Assembly: GCF_004684085.1 (NCBI RefSeq)
Contig: NZ_SRHZ01000081.1
Span: 1-64,000 of the forward strand
Length of the DNA stretch: 64,000 nucleotides
Direction of reading: 5' to 3'
DNA from: Stenotrophomonas maltophilia
Lineage (GTDB): Bacteria > Pseudomonadota > Gammaproteobacteria > Xanthomonadales > Xanthomonadaceae
The notes beneath the pieces were generated by a model. The model saw nothing but the letters and a program-made list of their open reading frames with translations. It was not told where the DNA came from and ran no database searches. Every line of letters starts with the position of its first letter. Within the stretch, counting starts at the first letter, position 1. The translations under genes and the position numbers were made by a program. Shown here piece by piece: positions 8,119 to 17,395 of the stretch.

Positions 8119-10650
8119 TCAGGCCGCGTAGCGAGCCGCGGCTACCGGCTCGGCCTGCAGGCGGAAGCGCGACACCGCCACCGCCAGCTGCTCGGCCTGT
8201 TCCTCCATCGCACGTGCGGCCGCACTGGCTTCTTCCACCAGTGCGGCGTTCTGCTGGGTGGTCTCGTCCATCTGCACCACGGTCTGGTTGACCTGCTCGA
8301 TGCCGGCCGACTGCTCGCGCGAAGCCGCCGAGATTTCGGCCATGATCTCGTTGACCCGTCCGACCTGGCCGACGATCTCCTGCATGGTGCGGCCCGCGCC
8401 ATGCACCAGCTGTGCACCAGCACCGACCTGCGCCACCGAGGCGTCAATCAACCCCTTGATCTCCTTGGCCGCGCCAGCCGAACGCTGTGCCAGCGCGCGC
8501 ACTTCGCTGGCGACCACCGCGAAGCCACGGCCCTGCTCACCGGCACGTGCCGCTTCCACCGCCGCGTTCAACGCCAGGATGTTGGTCTGGAACGCAATGC
8601 CATCGATCACCGAAATGATCTCGGCAATGCGCTGCGAGGAGGCCTCGATCTGCTCCATGGTCTGCACCACCTGGCTGACCACCTGTCCACCTTCGCTGGC
8701 CACACCCGCTGCGGAACCGGCCAGGGTGTTGGCCTGCAGCGCGTGGTCGGCATTCTGGCGTACGGTGGAGGTCAGCTCCTCCATCGAAGCAGCTGTTTCT
8801 TCCAGGTTCGCAGCCTGCTGTTCGGTGCGACGCGACAGGTCACTGTTGCCCGCAGCAATCTCACCGGCGGCCAGGCGGATGCTGGCCGCCGACTGCTGGA
8901 TCTGGCCGACGATCCCGGTCAGCTGCTGCACGGTGCTGTTGGCATCGTCGCGCATCACCGCGAACACGCCGTGGAAGTCACCCTGCATGCGCGCGCAGAG
9001 GTCGCCTGCGGCGATCGCGCGCAGCAGCGTCGACAGTTCGGCCAGGTTGTGGTCGCTGACCTGCATCATGGTATTGAGGGTTTCCACCATGCGGCGGAAG
9101 TCATGGTCAAAGCGCAGGGCGTCGCCACGCACCGCGAAGTCACCGGCAGCAGCGGCGGCGGCCAGTTGCTGGATCTGATCGTTGATCGCCGCCAGATTGC
9201 CCTTGGTGGTGGCCATCGCAGCGCTGAACACCGCCTTCTCGCCCGGCAACGCTTCCATGTCCACACTGAGGTCACCCACGGCATAGCGCTGCATCACCTC
9301 GACCAGACGCTGGGTAACCGCATTGCTGGACGCAACCAGCTGGTTGCTGTCGGCTACCATGCGGCCGTACTCGCCCGGGAACGCAGCGGCGTCCATGCGG
9401 TAGCTGATCTCGCCGGCATCGTGGCGATGGGCCATCTCCGCCTGCGCGGCCATCACCGACTGCAACTGCCCCCGCATGTCCTGCATCGCGTCCAGCACGC
9501 GGCCAACTTCGTCATTGCTGCGCGCCGGCAGGGTACTGTCCAGCTTGCCGGCGGCGACATCGCCGGCCACGCGCACCGCTTCGGCCAGCGGCCGGATCGC
9601 CAGCCGGCGCAGCAGCACGTAGACACCTGCACTGAGGGTCAGGGCGGCAACCACGCCAACCAGCAGGGTCAGCCACAGCAGCTGGCGCGCTTCAGCCACG
9701 ATCACCGAATGTGGCACCACCACGCCCAACGCAAAGCGCTGCGGGGCATCGCCCACGCGCAGCGGCACGTACACGCGCACGTTGCCGGCCGCGTCGGGGG
9801 TGAAGGCTTCGAACCGGCGGTCGGCGGCGATGTCGGCCAGCATGCTGCGGGTCAGCGCATCGCCGCGCGGCTTGCCGATTTCGCTGGCATTGGCCGAGGC
9901 CAGCACCACGCCATTGGGCGAGAGCAGTTCGACCCGGCCGGCGCCCATCGGCTTCAGCGTGGCCAGGTGCTTCTGCAGCGCGGCCAGCGAGAAGTCGACG
10001 GTGAACACGCCGAGGAACGTGCCGTCTTCGATGATCGGTGTGCTCAGCGTGCTCATCAGCACCTGCTGGCCAGCGATGTCGTAGGCATAGGGCTCGCTGA
10101 CCTTGGGCAGCTTGTCGCGGCTGGGCGCCATGTACCAGTCACCGGACCCGCTGGCGGTTTCGGTGTAGTCGGTCATCGTCGACTGCTGCGGCTTGCCGTC
10201 GTGCCAGGCCCAGTAGCTCATGTAGCGACCGGTGGCATCGTGCGCTTCGGTGTTGACGAATTCGGCGTCCTTGCCGTCGAAGGCATCGGCCTCCCACATG
10301 GTGCTCTTGCCCAGCCACTCGGGATGGGTGCGCAGCTGCTCGCCGAGCACCGCCGCCAGGCTGGCACGATCCGGAACATCGCCGCGTGCGCGCTGGGCGA
10401 GCACGGTTTCGACCATGGCGTCGTTGCTGGCGAAGGCCGTGCCCAGATCGGCCGAGACCTGGCGTGCCTCGGCGGTGGCCTCGCTGGCCATGGTCTGGCG
10501 CGAGGCGTTGACCAGGCTGGCACTGGCCTGGCGATAGATAAGGAACGCGGTCAGGCCGAAGCACAGCAACGCGATCACGGCGGTGCCAAGCATCAGCTTG
10601 TGGGCGATGCTGCCCGGGCGGCGGGCGGCGGCGGAGCGGGAAGAAGGCAT
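8119..10650 (-). CDS. Methyl-accepting chemotaxis protein with dCache sensor and multiple HAMP-like repeats
   Basis: An 843-residue inner-membrane chemoreceptor. Order: short basic N-terminus, TM1 ([19 protein letters not shown]), a roughly 290-residue periplasmic dCache-type domain ([18 protein letters not shown]), TM2 ([21 protein letters not shown]), a HAMP domain, then about 200 residues with repeated HAMP-like blocks ([31 protein letters not shown]), and the signalling tip with [20 protein letters not shown] and [15 protein letters not shown]. No C-terminal CheR pentapeptide is seen. I use ATG 10650; a frame from 10764 adds 38 Arg/Pro-rich residues. The ligand is unknown. Confidence 0.92.
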   Translation of the reverse strand: MPSSRSAAARRPGSIAHKLMLGTAVIALLCFGLTAFLIYRQASASLVNASRQTMASEATAEARQVSADLGTAFASNDAMVETVLAQRARGDVPDRASLAAVLGEQLRTHPEWLGKSTMWEADAFDGKDAEFVNTEAHDATGRYMSYWAWHDGKPQQSTMTDYTETASGSGDWYMAPSRDKLPKVSEPYAYDIAGQQVLMSTLSTPIIEDGTFLGVFTVDFSLAALQKHLATLKPMGAGRVELLSPNGVVLASANASEIGKPRGDALTRSMLADIAADRRFEAFTPDAAGNVRVYVPLRVGDAPQRFALGVVVPHSVIVAEARQLLWLTLLVGVVAALTLSAGVYVLLRRLAIRPLAEAVRVAGDVAAGKLDSTLPARSNDEVGRVLDAMQDMRGQLQSVMAAQAEMAHRHDAGEISYRMDAAAFPGEYGRMVADSNQLVASSNAVTQRLVEVMQRYAVGDLSVDMEALPGEKAVFSAAMATTKGNLAAINDQIQQLAAAAAAGDFAVRGDALRFDHDFRRMVETLNTMMQVSDHNLAELSTLLRAIAAGDLCARMQGDFHGVFAVMRDDANSTVQQLTGIVGQIQQSAASIRLAAGEIAAGNSDLSRRTEQQAANLEETAASMEELTSTVRQNADHALQANTLAGSAAGVASEGGQVVSQVVQTMEQIEASSQRIAEIISVIDGIAFQTNILALNAAVEAARAGEQGRGFAVVASEVRALAQRSAGAAKEIKGLIDASVAQVGAGAQLVHGAGRTMQEIVGQVGRVNEIMAEISAASREQSAGIEQVNQTVVQMDETTQQNAALVEEASAAARAMEEQAEQLAVAVSRFRLQAEPVAAARYAA

Positions 10651-10859
10651 GGAAGGATCCGCAAGGCAGTTCAGGACGACCGGCACCGCGAGGGCACCGC
10701 GCAGGCGCGCGATCCATCGCGCAGGCCACCGGTCGCCGGGCCGGGCCCAGCGCAGGAAGCGCACCGGGTTAGCGGCCGCCCGTCAACGAGGTTGAGGCAA
10801 CCCGCTCGCACATTCCTGAACGCGCTCAGGGACAGCTCAGGCAGCTGTCACCTACCGCT

Positions 10860-11762
10860 TCATTCGGCCACGCGGTCCTTGATCCACTCGGCCCTCGGCA
10901 ACACCTCGATGCTGCCGGCAGCGTACTGCTGCAGCACGTCATCGGGGCCGAACCGCGGCTGCCAGCCCAGTACGCTGCGGATGCGGGCGCTGTCGTAGAC
11001 GCGGTCGATGCTCAGCGGCAACGGCCAGCCCCGGCGCTCGAACTCGGCCAGCAGCTGCGGCGCACGCCGGGCCAGCACCCTGCGCGGCTGGGTTGCCAGC
11101 TCCAGGCAATCCTCGCGCCGGAACGGCGTCGGCGCACAGGCGAGGTAGCGCGCGAACGCGTCACCCTGATCCAGCAGCAGCGCCGCATGCGCACTGGCAA
11201 CGTCACGTGCGTCGATGCCGCGATGCAGGCGGAACATCGCCATGCGCTCGGGCGGTTCGGGAAAGCAGCGGCCCATGCGCAGTACCCGTACGCTGAAGTC
11301 CTCGGTTGCCGCTGCTTCGGCCAGCGCCTCGGCCTGCAGCTTGCTGCGGTGGTAGATGGTGCGCGGCAGCGGTTCGGTGTCTTCATCGATCCAGCGGCAT
11401 CCACCGGCCACCACCGCATGGCCGTACAACGCAGTGGTACTGGTCAGCACGAAACGACGGGCGCCCGCCTCGCGGGCTGCCGCCAGCAGATGCCGGGTTG
11501 CGTCCACGTTGATCTGCTGGAACACCGCATCCGGCACCAGGCCCACATGCGGCGCATGCAGGGCGGCGGTGTGGATCACTGCATCGACGCCCTGCACCGC
11601 GCGCGCGACAGCCGGGTGATCGGTGACATCGGCGATGATGCGCGTCGTTGCAAATGGGCTGCGATCCAGCCCCACCACTTCATGGGCAGCGGCCAACGCG
11701 CCGAAGATCGCGCGCCCGATCCGCCCGGAACTGCCGGTCAACAGAATCTTCATTGAGTCCAT
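10860..11762 (-). CDS. NAD-dependent epimerase/dehydratase (extended SDR) family protein
   Basis: A 300-residue extended short-chain dehydrogenase/reductase. It has the Rossmann motif GSSGRIG at the N-terminus, a D-x-T (ADVTD) loop, the catalytic Ser/Thr with LTSTTALYGH, and the Y-x3-K pair in YHRSKLQAEAL. Such enzymes change sugar nucleotides or reduce small carbonyls using NAD(P). The start could also be ATG 11753 (MKILLTG), which has GGA in front; I keep 11762. A palindrome lies 50-76 bases upstream and may regulate it. Confidence 0.88.
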   Translation of the reverse strand: MDSMKILLTGSSGRIGRAIFGALAAAHEVVGLDRSPFATTRIIADVTDHPAVARAVQGVDAVIHTAALHAPHVGLVPDAVFQQINVDATRHLLAAAREAGARRFVLTSTTALYGHAVVAGGCRWIDEDTEPLPRTIYHRSKLQAEALAEAAATEDFSVRVLRMGRCFPEPPERMAMFRLHRGIDARDVASAHAALLLDQGDAFARYLACAPTPFRREDCLELATQPRRVLARRAPQLLAEFERRGWPLPLSIDRVYDSARIRSVLGWQPRFGPDDVLQQYAAGSIEVLPRAEWIKDRVAE

Positions 11763-11811
11763 TCACTCGAAGCGCCCGGGAACTACCGGGATGATTTGAT
11801 TCTAGGCATGC

Positions 11812-11838
11812 AGCATGTCCTCTGCGATAGGACATGCT
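11812..11838. repeat. 10-bp inverted repeat between S41 peptidase and epimerase genes
   Basis: 11812-11821 pairs perfectly with 11829-11838 around a 7-nt loop. It is 13 bases past the stop of the minus-strand peptidase gene and 50 bases ahead of the epimerase start. There is no T run, so an operator for the epimerase gene is as likely as a terminator. Confidence 0.4.
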
Positions 11839-11851
11839 TGCAATGGTGCGT

Positions 11852-12763
11852 TCATCTTGACGACGCAGGCGTGGCCAGCAACTGCCGTGCGACGAACAGT
11901 GGATCGTCACCACCGCTGACATCAGGCGTGACACCGGTGCGCTCCCAGTTGCCGCCGGTACGCAGATTGATCGGCTGCCGGTCCGGAATGCTGATCTGAT
12001 AGCCATCCGGCAGCAGGACAGAATCATCGAACATATGTGCGGCACCGCCACTGCGGCTGCCGACGATGCGTGCGCGCGCCAACGCCTGCAGCGAGTAGGC
12101 GACGAATTCAGCGGCCGAGCCGGTGCGGCGGTCGATCAGCACCACCAGCGGCTTCAGGTACGCCGGCAGGCTCGCCGGTGGCAACCGCACCGGAGTGCGT
12201 CGACCACGCTGCTCCAGTGCCTGCACCTGGGTGATGCTGGCCTCCAGCAAGGTACGCACCAGCAGGTCGGCGCTGCCATCGTCACCGCCGCCGTTCTGGC
12301 GCAGGTCCAGCACCAGGCCATCGGTATCGGCCAGCAGGGCGAAGGCAGCGGCCAGCCTGGGCCGTGCCAGATCGAGCGGATAGAAAGTACTCAGGCGCAT
12401 GTAGCCGATATTGCCCTCGAGAACCCTGACCTCGCGCACGCCGGCACCGTTGCGGCGGGCGTCCGCGCGCCAGGCCATCAGCCAATCGTCCTGACCGGCG
12501 CTGGCATCCACCCGCTCGACGTGGAAATGGCCATCGAAGTGGTCCAGGTCCTGGTTCAGGCGCGCACTGAAGGCCTTCGGATCCGCGCAGGTGTCAGCGT
12601 AGCGCTGCTCGTTTGACCAACCACGCAGGGCATCGGCAATGCGGGCGCCTTCCGCTGCGTCCAGATACTGCGCCTGTATCGCCGTGGCCGCCGCCTCCAG
12701 CACAGCGTCCTGTGCCGGGCAGGCCGCCGCCAGCAGTGCGCCAAGCATCCACGAAACCGCCAT
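11852..12763 (-). CDS. S41 (C-terminal processing-like) family peptidase, exported
   Basis: A 303-residue protein with a short signal peptide (MLGALLAAAC; the Cys could also be a lipobox, not convincing). An N-terminal helical part is followed by the tail-specific-protease core: YMRLSTF, LVLDLRQNGGGDDGSA, then VVLIDRRTGSAAEFVAYSLQ with the likely nucleophile Ser in GSAAE, and GSRSGG. No PDZ domain is evident, so it resembles the compact S41 proteins rather than CtpA. A GGGGGTGGGG stretch precedes the ATG. It is divergent from a MarR regulator, which probably controls it through the intervening palindrome. Confidence 0.88.
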   Translation of the reverse strand: MAVSWMLGALLAAACPAQDAVLEAAATAIQAQYLDAAEGARIADALRGWSNEQRYADTCADPKAFSARLNQDLDHFDGHFHVERVDASAGQDDWLMAWRADARRNGAGVREVRVLEGNIGYMRLSTFYPLDLARPRLAAAFALLADTDGLVLDLRQNGGGDDGSADLLVRTLLEASITQVQALEQRGRRTPVRLPPASLPAYLKPLVVLIDRRTGSAAEFVAYSLQALARARIVGSRSGGAAHMFDDSVLLPDGYQISIPDRQPINLRTGGNWERTGVTPDVSGGDDPLFVARQLLATPASSR

Positions 12764-12783
12764 GCCCCACCCCCGGATTGATC

Positions 12784-12803
12784 ATATATAAGCACTTATA
12801 TAT
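12784..12803. promoter_or_regulatory. Probable MarR operator (ATATATAAG-CA-CTTATATAT)
   Basis: A perfect 9-bp inverted repeat with a 2-bp spacer fills the 50-bp gap between the divergent S41 peptidase and MarR genes. It is strikingly AT-rich in a GC-rich genome. The size and placement suit a MarR dimer site overlapping both promoters, 10 bases upstream of the regulator's ATG. Confidence 0.65.
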
Positions 12804-12813
12804 CATCCCGGTC

Positions 12814-13293
12814 ATGGATCTCCAACGCGCCACCCTGGGTAGCCTGCTGCGCGCCCTGCTTGATCAGCTGGACCCGGCGGTCGAGCAGGCCTATCGCGAT
12901 CTTCAGCTCGACTATCGGCCGCGCTATACACCGGTGCTGCGCACGCTGATGGCGCAGGGCCCCTGCCGTATCAAGGACCTGGCGCTGGCCTGCGGGCTCA
13001 GCCATTCCGCGCTCAGCCAGACGGTGTCGGCGATGGTCCGTGACGGCTGGCTGCACACCGCCGTCGGCGAAGACAGCCGCGAACGCATCCTGCAGTTGAG
13101 CCCGCATGCACTGCAGGCGCTACCGGCACTGCAAGCGCAGTGGCAGGCCACCGCACGCGCTGCACGCAGCCTCGATGCCGACCTCGGACAGCCACTGGAA
13201 GATGTCCTGCGTGAGGCGTTGCAGGCACTGGCACAGCGCTCCTTCGCGCAGCGCCTGCACGAGGCCGCGGCGCCCCAACAACGCCGCCGCTGA
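12814..13293 (+). CDS. MarR-family transcriptional regulator
   Basis: A 159-residue winged-helix regulator. Residues about 30-100 carry the MarR fold: LRTLMAQGPCRIKDLALACG, then SHSALSQTVSAMVRDGWLHT as the recognition helix region and the wing EDSRERILQLS. Terminal helices for dimerisation flank it. I use ATG 12814, just after the palindrome; an upstream extension to 12613 is Pro-rich and crosses the divergent gene. No clear Shine-Dalgarno is present, so leaderless translation is possible. It probably represses itself and the S41 peptidase gene. Confidence 0.88.
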   Translation: MDLQRATLGSLLRALLDQLDPAVEQAYRDLQLDYRPRYTPVLRTLMAQGPCRIKDLALACGLSHSALSQTVSAMVRDGWLHTAVGEDSRERILQLSPHALQALPALQAQWQATARAARSLDADLGQPLEDVLREALQALAQRSFAQRLHEAAAPQQRRR

Positions 13294-13424
13294 TCCCGCG
13301 CCCCTGCACAAACGCCCCTTTCCGCTGCCTCCACGCCAGCAGGTGATCACCGCTGTTTCAAGCGGTTGATTCATTCATCTGCGTGATCGAGCCTGCGCGT
13401 TCCTTCCCCCCTGGAGCACTCCTC

Positions 13425-14681
13425 ATGCGCACGCCACCGGCACCGCTCACCCTGGCTGAACGCGACCGCCGCTGGGCCCTCGCCCGCGACATCATGGCCA
13501 GCGAACACCTCGATGCGCTGGTCGTGCATGGCGATCGGGAAGCCGCCGCACCGGCAGGCTTCTCGCCAGACTGCTACTTCACCAATGACCGGCCCGGCTC
13601 GATCGTGGTGTTCGTGGGTGACGCAGTCCCGCGTGTGTTCACCTTCGCCTCGCTGATGATCGCCGACCATCTGCAGGCCGGCCTGCGTGGCGACCTGCAG
13701 TGGATCTCGCCCGAGCAGCTGTGGGTTGGCAAATCCGGCCACGAGGTTGGCCGCTGGCTGCAGCAGTGTGGCCTGCATTCGGCACGTATCGGCGTGCTGG
13801 GCCTGGAGCCCTACCCGCCGTTCTACTTCGACGGTGCGATGCCCGCACGCACCCTGCAGGGCATGCAGGCGGCTGTGCCCGGCGCGGCGTTCGTACCGGT
13901 CTACCGCGCGTTCTTCCAGCGCGCCTCGGTAAAGAGCGAGGAGGAACTGGCACTGATCGCGCATGCCGCCTGGATCGGCGAATCGATGAGCGAAGCACTG
14001 CGTGCCACAGCTCGCCCAGGTGTTTCCGAAGCCGAACTGGTTGCTGCGGTGACCGCCACCTGTTTCTCGCTGGGGGGCTATACCGCCGAAGTGCTGCTCG
14101 GCTCGGGTCCGGAATATGTGGGCTGGGGACCACCCGCCTGGCAGTACCGTGCACAGCCACCACGCATCCTGCGCGACGGCGACCTGGTGCTGTCGGAGAT
14201 CTTCGCGCTGTATGGACTGATGGAAACCCAGCACCAGGCCGCCGTTGCCATCGGCGAGGTGCACGAGGACATCCACCGCGCAGCCGTTGTAGCCCGGGCC
14301 AGCTATGAGGCGGGCGTGTCCGCACTGCGCGTGGGCAACACCTTCGGCGATGTCGTCGACGCGATGGAAGCGCCCCTGCTGGAGGCGGGCGGCTGGCATG
14401 TGCACCCGTTGGTCCACAGCCTCAACCCCTATGGCCCCATCGGCTTCGGCCGCGCGCCGGGCATCGAAGCGCTGCCGGAAGCGGCCCGCTATGCGCACAT
14501 CGCGCCGCTGCCGACGGTCGGGCGCGAGCTGCCCCTGCAGGCCGGCATGTGCTTTGCCTTCGAGCCGAACTGCGCGTTCGGCCGGCACATGGCCAACATC
14601 GGCGGTACGGTCATCGTCGGCGAGCACGCAGGTGCAGCGCTCAACGAAAACTCGACCTGGCTGATGCGGGCCGATGCCTGA
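13425..14681 (+). CDS. M24-family (aminopeptidase P/creatinase fold) protein with degenerate metal site
   Basis: A 418-residue protein starting at ATG 13425 (GGAG 8 bases upstream). It has a creatinase-type N-terminal domain and a C-terminal pita-bread domain. The usual five metal ligands (D, D, H, E, E) are mostly changed: the first Asp position is E258 in DLVLSEIF, the second falls on Q269, and the last Glu is G393 in NIGGTVIVG; E380 (AFEPNC) remains. This is like non-metal creatinase rather than Xaa-Pro dipeptidases, so the name aminopeptidase may be wrong. The 3' end overlaps the TetR gene by 8 bases, suggesting co-regulation. Confidence 0.85.
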   Translation: MRTPPAPLTLAERDRRWALARDIMASEHLDALVVHGDREAAAPAGFSPDCYFTNDRPGSIVVFVGDAVPRVFTFASLMIADHLQAGLRGDLQWISPEQLWVGKSGHEVGRWLQQCGLHSARIGVLGLEPYPPFYFDGAMPARTLQGMQAAVPGAAFVPVYRAFFQRASVKSEEELALIAHAAWIGESMSEALRATARPGVSEAELVAAVTATCFSLGGYTAEVLLGSGPEYVGWGPPAWQYRAQPPRILRDGDLVLSEIFALYGLMETQHQAAVAIGEVHEDIHRAAVVARASYEAGVSALRVGNTFGDVVDAMEAPLLEAGGWHVHPLVHSLNPYGPIGFGRAPGIEALPEAARYAHIAPLPTVGRELPLQAGMCFAFEPNCAFGRHMANIGGTVIVGEHAGAALNENSTWLMRADA

Positions 14682-15348
14682 GTTCATCGCCCACCTGCAG
14701 ACACCGGCACGGCAACGTGCGGCCGAGACGCGCAGCAGCCAGACCCGGGCCCGGCTGCTGCAGGCCGGGCTGCAGCTGTTCAGCGCGCTCGGCGTGGAAG
14801 GCGTGCGCACCCGCCAGCTGGTGGACATCGCCGGCTGCAGCCAATCGGCCATCCCGTATCACTTCGGCGGCAAGCAGGAACTGTACGCCGCCGTGCTGGA
14901 GCGCTGCGCCCAAGCCATTGCCGAACGACTCCCGCTGCCGGCTGCACCACCAACCGGCGCGCGCCAGGCCACGCAGCAGCTGCAGCAGTTGATGCGGGCC
15001 TTCGTCCACGCGTTGCTGTCGGCGCCGGATGCGGGCCCACGAACGCTGCTGTTGGCGCGCGAACAGATCCAACCGACGGCCGCGTTCGCCAGCGCGCACC
15101 GCGCGCTGTTCGAGCCCCTGCATGCCGCGCTGGCCGAGTGCGTGGCGCGCCTGCGAGGCAGTGATGCAACCAGCATGGAAACGCTGCTGCGTACCCATGC
15201 CCTGCTCGGCCAGGCCATCGTCTTCGCCGTCTCCCACGGCGCTCTGCAGACGCGGCTGAAGGAAGGAGCGCCCGCGCTTGAGGTGGAGATGATCGCGGCG
15301 GTGGTCAGTGGCATGGCACTGGCTGCGGCAAAGGCGCCACCGGCCTGA
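14674..15348 (+). CDS. TetR-family transcriptional regulator
   Basis: A 224-residue regulator. The TetR_N helix-turn-helix lies near residues 24-70 with RARLLQAGLQLFSALGVEGV and SAIPYHFGGKQELYAAVLE. The C-terminal half resembles the CerR/DUF1956-type ligand domain (REQIQPTAAFASAHRALFEPL). Its ATG lies inside the last codons of the M24-like gene (8-base overlap), so it is translated from the same message. That points to control of the M24-like gene or a response to its substrate. Confidence 0.88.
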   Translation: MPEFIAHLQTPARQRAAETRSSQTRARLLQAGLQLFSALGVEGVRTRQLVDIAGCSQSAIPYHFGGKQELYAAVLERCAQAIAERLPLPAAPPTGARQATQQLQQLMRAFVHALLSAPDAGPRTLLLAREQIQPTAAFASAHRALFEPLHAALAECVARLRGSDATSMETLLRTHALLGQAIVFAVSHGALQTRLKEGAPALEVEMIAAVVSGMALAAAKAPPA

Positions 15349-15483
15349 ATGGCCGTGCCATCAATTGCGTGCGCAGGCCGCGTGAAGACCTTCACGAGGA
15401 TGGCGACCTGGACTTAGCGTGCGATGACCAAGCATGGACACTGTCGCCGACGACGGCGGCGTCCATACAGCAGGAGACGTCAC

Positions 15484-15783
15484 ATGGCTGATCAGACCCC
15501 CCGCAGCTCCAACCGGGGCTTCGCCTCGATGGACGAGGACAAGCAGCGCGCGATTGCCGCCAAGGGAGGACGCGCCGCGCATGCCTCCGGCAACGCACAT
15601 GAATTCAGTCCGGCCGAAGCGCGCGTTGCAGGCCGCAAGGGCGGCGAAGCGATCAGCCGCAACCGCGAACACATGGCTGCGATCGGCCGCGAAGGGGGAC
15701 ACGCACGCCACGCCAATGCGCGGCAGGAGCAACAGCAGCAGGACGAGCGCGCGGCAGAGGATCCGCAACGCCAGCAGGGATGA
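15484..15783 (+). CDS. KGG-repeat stress-induced small protein
   Basis: A 99-residue, very hydrophilic protein with three KGG-type repeats: AAKGGRAAH, GRKGGEAIS and GREGGHARH. These belong to the family of general stress proteins typified by GsiB and YciG/YmdF. AGGAG lies 7 bases ahead of the ATG at 15484. The C-terminus is Gln/Arg-rich and probably disordered. In relatives it is often under stationary-phase or stress control. It converges on the MFS gene. Confidence 0.85.
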   Translation: MADQTPRSSNRGFASMDEDKQRAIAAKGGRAAHASGNAHEFSPAEARVAGRKGGEAISRNREHMAAIGREGGHARHANARQEQQQQDERAAEDPQRQQG

Positions 15784-15796
15784 GAACGCTTTACGG

Positions 15797-17269
15797 TCAG
15801 ACCGGGGCGCGCTGCCGATACAGGCCGAAGGCCGCAAGCAGGGCCAGCGCGCCGGCCACGGCCATGGCCCAACCGAACCCGCTGGCCATCGCGTTGCGGT
15901 ACCACGCCAGCAGTTCCGGCGCCGAGTCCAGCGGGGTCGGCTGCAGGATCAGTTCGCGCGCCTGTGCAGCGAGCCCCTGCTGGCCTTCGGCATGCGCGGA
16001 AGCCGCGAGCCGCTGCACCGCACGCAAGCTCATCAGGCTGCCGAGCAGCGCGATTCCCAGACTCATGCCAGCCTGGCGCAGCGCGTTCATCGTTGCGGAA
16101 GCGATTCCCGCGCGCTCGGTCGGCACGCTGGCCATGACCGCCATGCCGGTCGCGGGCACCGCCAATCCCATTCCGATGCCCAGCAGCATCAGCAAAGTAC
16201 TGGCATATCCGGGCGAGGTGGTCGGTTCGAACGTGGCCATCGCGCACAGTGCCATTCCACTCAGGGCGTAGCCCAGTACCAGCGCGACATGCAACCCGAG
16301 GTGCGCGACCAGACGACCGTACAGCAGCGAGACGACGCCCATCAACAGGAACTGGGGAACCAGCTGCGAGCCGGCCAACGCCGCGTTGTGGCCCTGCGCC
16401 TGCTGGAAGAACAATGACAGGAAGAACAGACTTGCGTAGGCCGTGAAACCCAACACGAACGAGGCCAGGTTGAGCATGCCGAAGCGCCGATCGACAAACA
16501 GGTCCAGGGGCAGCAACGGCCGCGCGACGCGACGTTCAACGATTCCGAATACGATCAGGCCGGCACCGGCGATGCCCAGGGCCGACAGGGTCAGTGGCGC
16601 AAGAAGGCCGTGCTCGCCGATCGCGATCAGGCCGTAACTGAGTGCGGCCAGTGCGATGATGCTGAGCAGTTGCCCGGCCGGATCCAACGCGGCGTGCTGT
16701 GGATGCCGCCGCTCGGGAATACCCCAGGCCCCCAGCAGGAGCGCCAGCAGGCCCAGTGGCAAGTTGATCAGGAAGATGCTCGGCCAACCGGCGCGCTGCA
16801 CCAGCACGCCACCGAGCAATGGGCCAAGTACCAGGGCCAGCGCACTGAATGCCGACCAGCCACCGATTGCGCGCGCACGTTGGCGCGGATCGGGAAACGC
16901 GTGGCTGAGGATCGGCATCGCACTGGGAATCAACAATGCCCCCGCCATGCCCTGCACCGCGCGCCCGGCCACCAGGGTCGGAAGATTGCCGGCGCAGGCG
17001 CACAGCAGCGACCCCAGGGTGAAGGTGGCGACGCTGAGCAGCCACATCCGCCGATGGCCGTAACGATCCCCGAGCGGCCCCGCCGACAGCATCAGCGCCG
17101 ACAGCGCGATCGCGTAGGCGTTGATCACCCATTGCAGGCCGGCCATGTCGGTCTGCAGTGCCTGCTGCAGGGTCGGCAGCGCCACATTGACGATGCTGAT
17201 GTCCAGCGAGGCGAGGAATGTGCCGAGATAGGCCGCCAGCACGAGGGCCGGCCGTTGGAAGCGGAGCAT
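15797..17269 (-). CDS. MFS exporter, DHA2 (EmrB/QacA) family
   Basis: A 490-residue inner-membrane drug:proton antiporter with about 14 hydrophobic segments. The DHA2 signatures are visible: LDISIVNVALPTLQQAL in TM1, GPLGDRYGHRRMWL in the loop between TM2 and TM3, and GVLVQRAGWPSIFLINLPLG around TM5. No EmrA-like partner is next to it, so it probably pumps into the periplasm on its own. It is divergent from a TetR gene, with a 35-bp palindrome between them, so repression and drug induction by that regulator is the natural model. Confidence 0.9.
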   Translation of the reverse strand: MLRFQRPALVLAAYLGTFLASLDISIVNVALPTLQQALQTDMAGLQWVINAYAIALSALMLSAGPLGDRYGHRRMWLLSVATFTLGSLLCACAGNLPTLVAGRAVQGMAGALLIPSAMPILSHAFPDPRQRARAIGGWSAFSALALVLGPLLGGVLVQRAGWPSIFLINLPLGLLALLLGAWGIPERRHPQHAALDPAGQLLSIIALAALSYGLIAIGEHGLLAPLTLSALGIAGAGLIVFGIVERRVARPLLPLDLFVDRRFGMLNLASFVLGFTAYASLFFLSLFFQQAQGHNAALAGSQLVPQFLLMGVVSLLYGRLVAHLGLHVALVLGYALSGMALCAMATFEPTTSPGYASTLLMLLGIGMGLAVPATGMAVMASVPTERAGIASATMNALRQAGMSLGIALLGSLMSLRAVQRLAASAHAEGQQGLAAQARELILQPTPLDSAPELLAWYRNAMASGFGWAMAVAGALALLAAFGLYRQRAPV

Positions 17270-17309
17270 GTACGGACCCCGGGAGAGGATGTGCGCGCAT
17301 CGTAGCCAT

Positions 17310-17344
17310 TGACTGACCGTCGGTCAATGACCGACGGTCAGTCA
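17310..17344. promoter_or_regulatory. Perfect 35-bp palindrome, TetR operator for MFS/tetR pair
   Basis: 17310-17326 and 17328-17344 are perfect 17-bp inverted repeats around one central A. Each half also contains the smaller palindrome TGACCGTCGGTCA or TGACCGACGGTCA, so two overlapping dimers could bind. It is centred between the divergent MFS and TetR start codons. Confidence 0.75.
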
Positions 17345-17395
17345 GATCAAAAGGGCGGCTAGAATGACGACCGTCGCACCCGGACCCTCGCCCAC

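Noticed and set aside
8086..10998. 970-codon open frame on the plus strand
   Set aside because: Antisense shadow of the chemoreceptor gene; the translation is His/Gln/Arg-rich and has no recognisable motif.
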